The notes beneath the pieces were generated by a model that made no database searches, had not been told where the DNA came from, and saw only the letters and a program-made list of their open reading frames with translations. A program made the translations under genes and the position numbers. Shown piece after piece: positions 6,297 through 8,015 of a DNA stretch of 8,015 nt. Position 1 is the first letter of the stretch, and the number at the start of each line of letters is the position of its first letter. This DNA is from Actinomycetota bacterium (GTDB taxonomy: Bacteria; Actinomycetota; Actinomycetes; Nanopelagicales; Nanopelagicaceae). The DNA lies in NCBI GenBank assembly GCA_009698045.1, contig WLRE01000062.1, forward strand, positions 1 through 8,015. Reading direction: 5' to 3'.

Positions 6297-6801
6297 CCTA
6301 CCTGCCAGTAACGGGACTCTCTCTGGGGATCTGCGGATTTACTCTGCCCCAAGAGCTCTACTCCGACATATTCAATGGTCCATAAATGAAATCTTTGGGC
6401 GTACTGTCGAAATGGATTGGCAACCACAACCGCTTGCCGCAGGATCGCAGATGTGTGAATTGCAATGGCGAGATACCAAACCAGTTGCATCCAAGATTGC
6501 GAGTTCATTAAAGGCGTGGCACTACATACGTTTCGAAGTTCGTGAGTTCGCGGTTAACGGGGGAGAAGGAGTTCTCTATCGGTGCACACCAGAACTCGGT
6601 TTACATCAAGCAGTCACTGCATCGACTGGAGATGTAATGATTCATGAGAATCGCCTGATGACAGCCGTGGCAACACATCGCAGTTATGAATCGCTTCGGG
6701 AGTCCATCAATGATGCCCTAGGAACTGCCTGGGATAACGAGCTTGAGTGCTACCGCTTAGGTATTCGCGATGCAGGTATTGCACAAGTGAGTACAATTTA
6801 A
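6289..6801 (+). CDS. DUF3145 family protein
   Basis: The 170-aa protein matches the actinobacterial DUF3145 family by recalled sequence pattern: YSAPRAL at 18-24, an HIQW segment, MDWQPQP around 42-48, the SLKAWHYIRFEV segment at 73-84, CTPELG at 99-104, then a TGD turn and ENRLMTAV. There is no signal peptide or membrane segment, so it should be cytoplasmic. Function is unknown. Actinomycete homologues lie beside the fabD-fabH-acpP-fabF fatty-acid synthase genes, and here fabF is two genes away, which hints at a link to fatty-acid synthesis or its control. GGAG lies 8 nt before the ATG, in an overlap with the possible leader ORF. The SIMPL-domain gene begins 2 nt after this stop codon, so the two are very likely co-transcribed. 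Confidence 0.88.
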   Translation: MFNLPASNGTLSGDLRIYSAPRALLRHIQWSINEIFGRTVEMDWQPQPLAAGSQMCELQWRDTKPVASKIASSLKAWHYIRFEVREFAVNGGEGVLYRCTPELGLHQAVTASTGDVMIHENRLMTAVATHRSYESLRESINDALGTAWDNELECYRLGIRDAGIAQVSTI

Positions 6802-6803
6802 TT

Positions 6804-7559
6804 ATGGAATCAAATAAGCCGTTAGACACCAAGACCCGTGCCCGCTCCGTCACTGCAATTACCGCTGCGCTAATTCTTGCAGTGGGAATCGGATACGGCC
6901 TTAGTCTTGTAGGAGCAGGTTTTGCTTCCCGCTCCGGAAATGCAATCACTGTTACTGGTTCTGCAAAGACAAGTGCGGTTGCGGATAACGTTGTCTGGGT
7001 ACTTAATGTTCAGGAATCTTCACCACGAGTTTCTAGCGCAGTATCGAACGTTGAAAAGAGCGTTGTTGCGCTCACTGCATATCTCACCAAAGGCGGAGTC
7101 GACCAAGCTGCTATCGAGGCTGGTGGAATCAATACTTATGCAACACCTGAATACAACAACGGCAATCCGACTGGTCGCATTCTCTCCTATAGCGCGAATC
7201 AAAATGTAACTGTTCGTTCTACTGATGTTGCGATGATTAAGACTTTGAGCAACGGTATTGGATCACTTCTTCAGACCGGTGTAAACGTCAACAACTATGG
7301 TCCTCAATACTATGTTTCAAATCTTGCTTCACTTCGCCCTAAGTTGCTTGCAGAAGCAATGGTCGACGCCAAACTTCGCGGTGTTTCAATCACTAAGGCG
7401 GTCGGTTCCACACTAGGTGCAGTTGTATCTGTCACCAGCGGACCGGTTCAAGTCACTACACCTGATTCAGTAGATACCTCTGCTGGCGGAATGTATGACA
7501 CATCCTCTATCGATAAGACAGTTACAGTCACCGTCTCGGTGGCCTTTAAGGTCTCGTAA
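6804..7559 (+). CDS. SIMPL-domain (DUF541) protein with N-terminal membrane anchor
   Basis: The 251-aa protein has a short charged N-terminus (MESNKPLDTKTRAR), one hydrophobic helix at about 15-38, and an outside domain from about 47 opening with ITVTGSAKTSAVADNVVWVLNV. This is the usual beginning of SIMPL/DUF541 domains, which share a valine-rich end (here VTVTVSVAFKVS). The anchor could be an uncleaved signal or a signal peptide. No clear cleavage site or lipobox cysteine is present. SIMPL proteins are periplasmic or surface-exposed and poorly understood; some have been tied to stress tolerance. The start at 6804 leaves a 2-nt gap after DUF3145. An in-frame ATG at 6747 would overlap that gene by 55 nt and put odd charged and Cys residues before the helix, so it was rejected. 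The Shine-Dalgarno is weak, which fits coupling to DUF3145 translation. The stop lies 3 nt from the convergent fabF stop. Confidence 0.88.
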   Translation: MESNKPLDTKTRARSVTAITAALILAVGIGYGLSLVGAGFASRSGNAITVTGSAKTSAVADNVVWVLNVQESSPRVSSAVSNVEKSVVALTAYLTKGGVDQAAIEAGGINTYATPEYNNGNPTGRILSYSANQNVTVRSTDVAMIKTLSNGIGSLLQTGVNVNNYGPQYYVSNLASLRPKLLAEAMVDAKLRGVSITKAVGSTLGAVVSVTSGPVQVTTPDSVDTSAGGMYDTSSIDKTVTVTVSVAFKVS

Positions 7560-7562
7560 ACC

Positions 7563-8015
7563 TTAACCTTCGTACGAACGGAAGACGAGGACTACGTTAT
7601 GTCCGCCGAATCCAAATGAGTCATTCAATGCTGCGATAGGACCATCCGGAAGCTTGCGCGGAACATCGCGCACAACATCGACCTTGACTGCCTCGTCCAA
7701 ATTTTCGATATTGATCGTCGGAGGAGCCATACGGTGGTGCAGCGCGAGAACACAGAAAATTGATTCAATCGCACCAGCGCCACCGAGTAAGTGACCGGTC
7801 ATTGATTTAGTCGCAGAGACTGCAACATGGGAAATATCTGCACCGAGAGCGGCCGCGAGAGCGTTTGCTTCAGCAACATCGCCAGCAGGAGTGGAAGTTG
7901 CGTGAGCATTGAGGTGGACTACTTCAGAGAGTTTGACTCCACTGTCATCAAGAGCGAACTGAACAGCGCGGGTAACGCCAGCGCCATCGGGATCTGGAGC
8001 AGCAATGTGATATCC
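7563..8015 (-). CDS. fabF: 3-oxoacyl-ACP synthase II (KAS II), C-terminal part
   Basis: About 150 C-terminal residues are visible of an enzyme usually around 410 aa; the 5' part, with the catalytic Cys, lies beyond the right edge. The visible part holds NAHATSTPAGD (active-site His), the KSMTGHLLGGAGAIES block (conserved Lys and second active-site His), PPTINIEN, and SFGFGGHN near the end. These are diagnostic of the KAS I/II condensing enzymes, which elongate acyl-ACP with malonyl-ACP in type II fatty-acid synthesis. The Ala in NAHAT (Gly in E. coli FabF) is common in actinobacterial enzymes. Neighbouring DUF3145 supports this being the housekeeping fab locus rather than a polyketide cluster, although KAS subunits of polyketide systems are related. 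The gene runs tail-to-tail into the SIMPL-domain gene with no terminator in between. Confidence 0.95.
   Translation of the reverse strand, partial: GYHIAAPDPDGAGVTRAVQFALDDSGVKLSEVVHLNAHATSTPAGDVAEANALAAALGADISHVAVSATKSMTGHLLGGAGAIESIFCVLALHHRMAPPTINIENLDEAVKVDVVRDVPRKLPDGPIAALNDSFGFGGHNVVLVFRSYEG

Noticed and set aside
6747..6803. Upstream in-frame start for the SIMPL-domain protein
   Set aside because: It would overlap DUF3145 by 55 nt and add an Arg/Cys/Tyr-rich stretch before the membrane helix; the ATG at 6804 gives a normal N-terminus and a 2-nt gap.
7569..7578. Perfect 10-bp palindrome TTCGTACGAA at the fabF 3' end
   Set aside because: It is inside fabF codons, would give only a 3-bp stem with a loop, and has no U-tract, so it is not a terminator; probably chance.

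Overview
The window reads as chromosomal DNA of an actinobacterium with only moderate GC. The best lineage signals are a DUF3145 protein, a family I know only from Actinobacteria, lying next to a ketoacyl-ACP synthase II (fabF) gene as in actinomycete fatty-acid synthase loci, and a secreted M23 peptidase of actinobacterial flavour. The moderate GC and tight packing would suit a small-genome planktonic actinobacterium, but that is inference. No mobile element, CRISPR array, tRNA or rRNA was seen.

Left half (1-4983), an accessory oxidation module: a DHA2-type drug/solute exporter (minus strand, 3' end cut by the window edge) lies downstream of an AraC-family regulator on the same strand. The regulator is divergent from a short-chain dehydrogenase (SDR), which converges on a flavin-containing monooxygenase (FMO) across a shared bidirectional terminator. 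The regulator/SDR intergenic region carries a 13-bp direct repeat (one mismatch, 60 bp apart), a good candidate operator. A working model is regulated oxidation of a small alcohol/ketone or similar lipophilic compound by SDR plus FMO, with export of substrate or product by the MFS pump. The substrate is not readable from sequence.

Middle (4984-6288): a secreted LytM-type M23 peptidase (plus strand) converges on a small cold-shock protein gene (minus strand), again across a bidirectional terminator. The cold-shock leader holds a CTTAAG-based inverted repeat, and the intergenic region holds two pairs of 9-bp direct repeats.

Right (6261-8015): a possible 11-residue leader ORF overlaps the start of the DUF3145 gene. 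DUF3145 is followed 2 nt later by a membrane-anchored SIMPL-domain protein, so the two look like one operon. This pair runs head-on into the 3' end of fabF with only 3 nt between stop codons and no visible terminator.

Nothing here amounts to a clearly new system. The most useful leads are the AraC-associated direct repeat, the overlapping leader ORF before DUF3145, the cold-shock leader inverted repeat, and the altered cofactor-binding motifs of the SDR.
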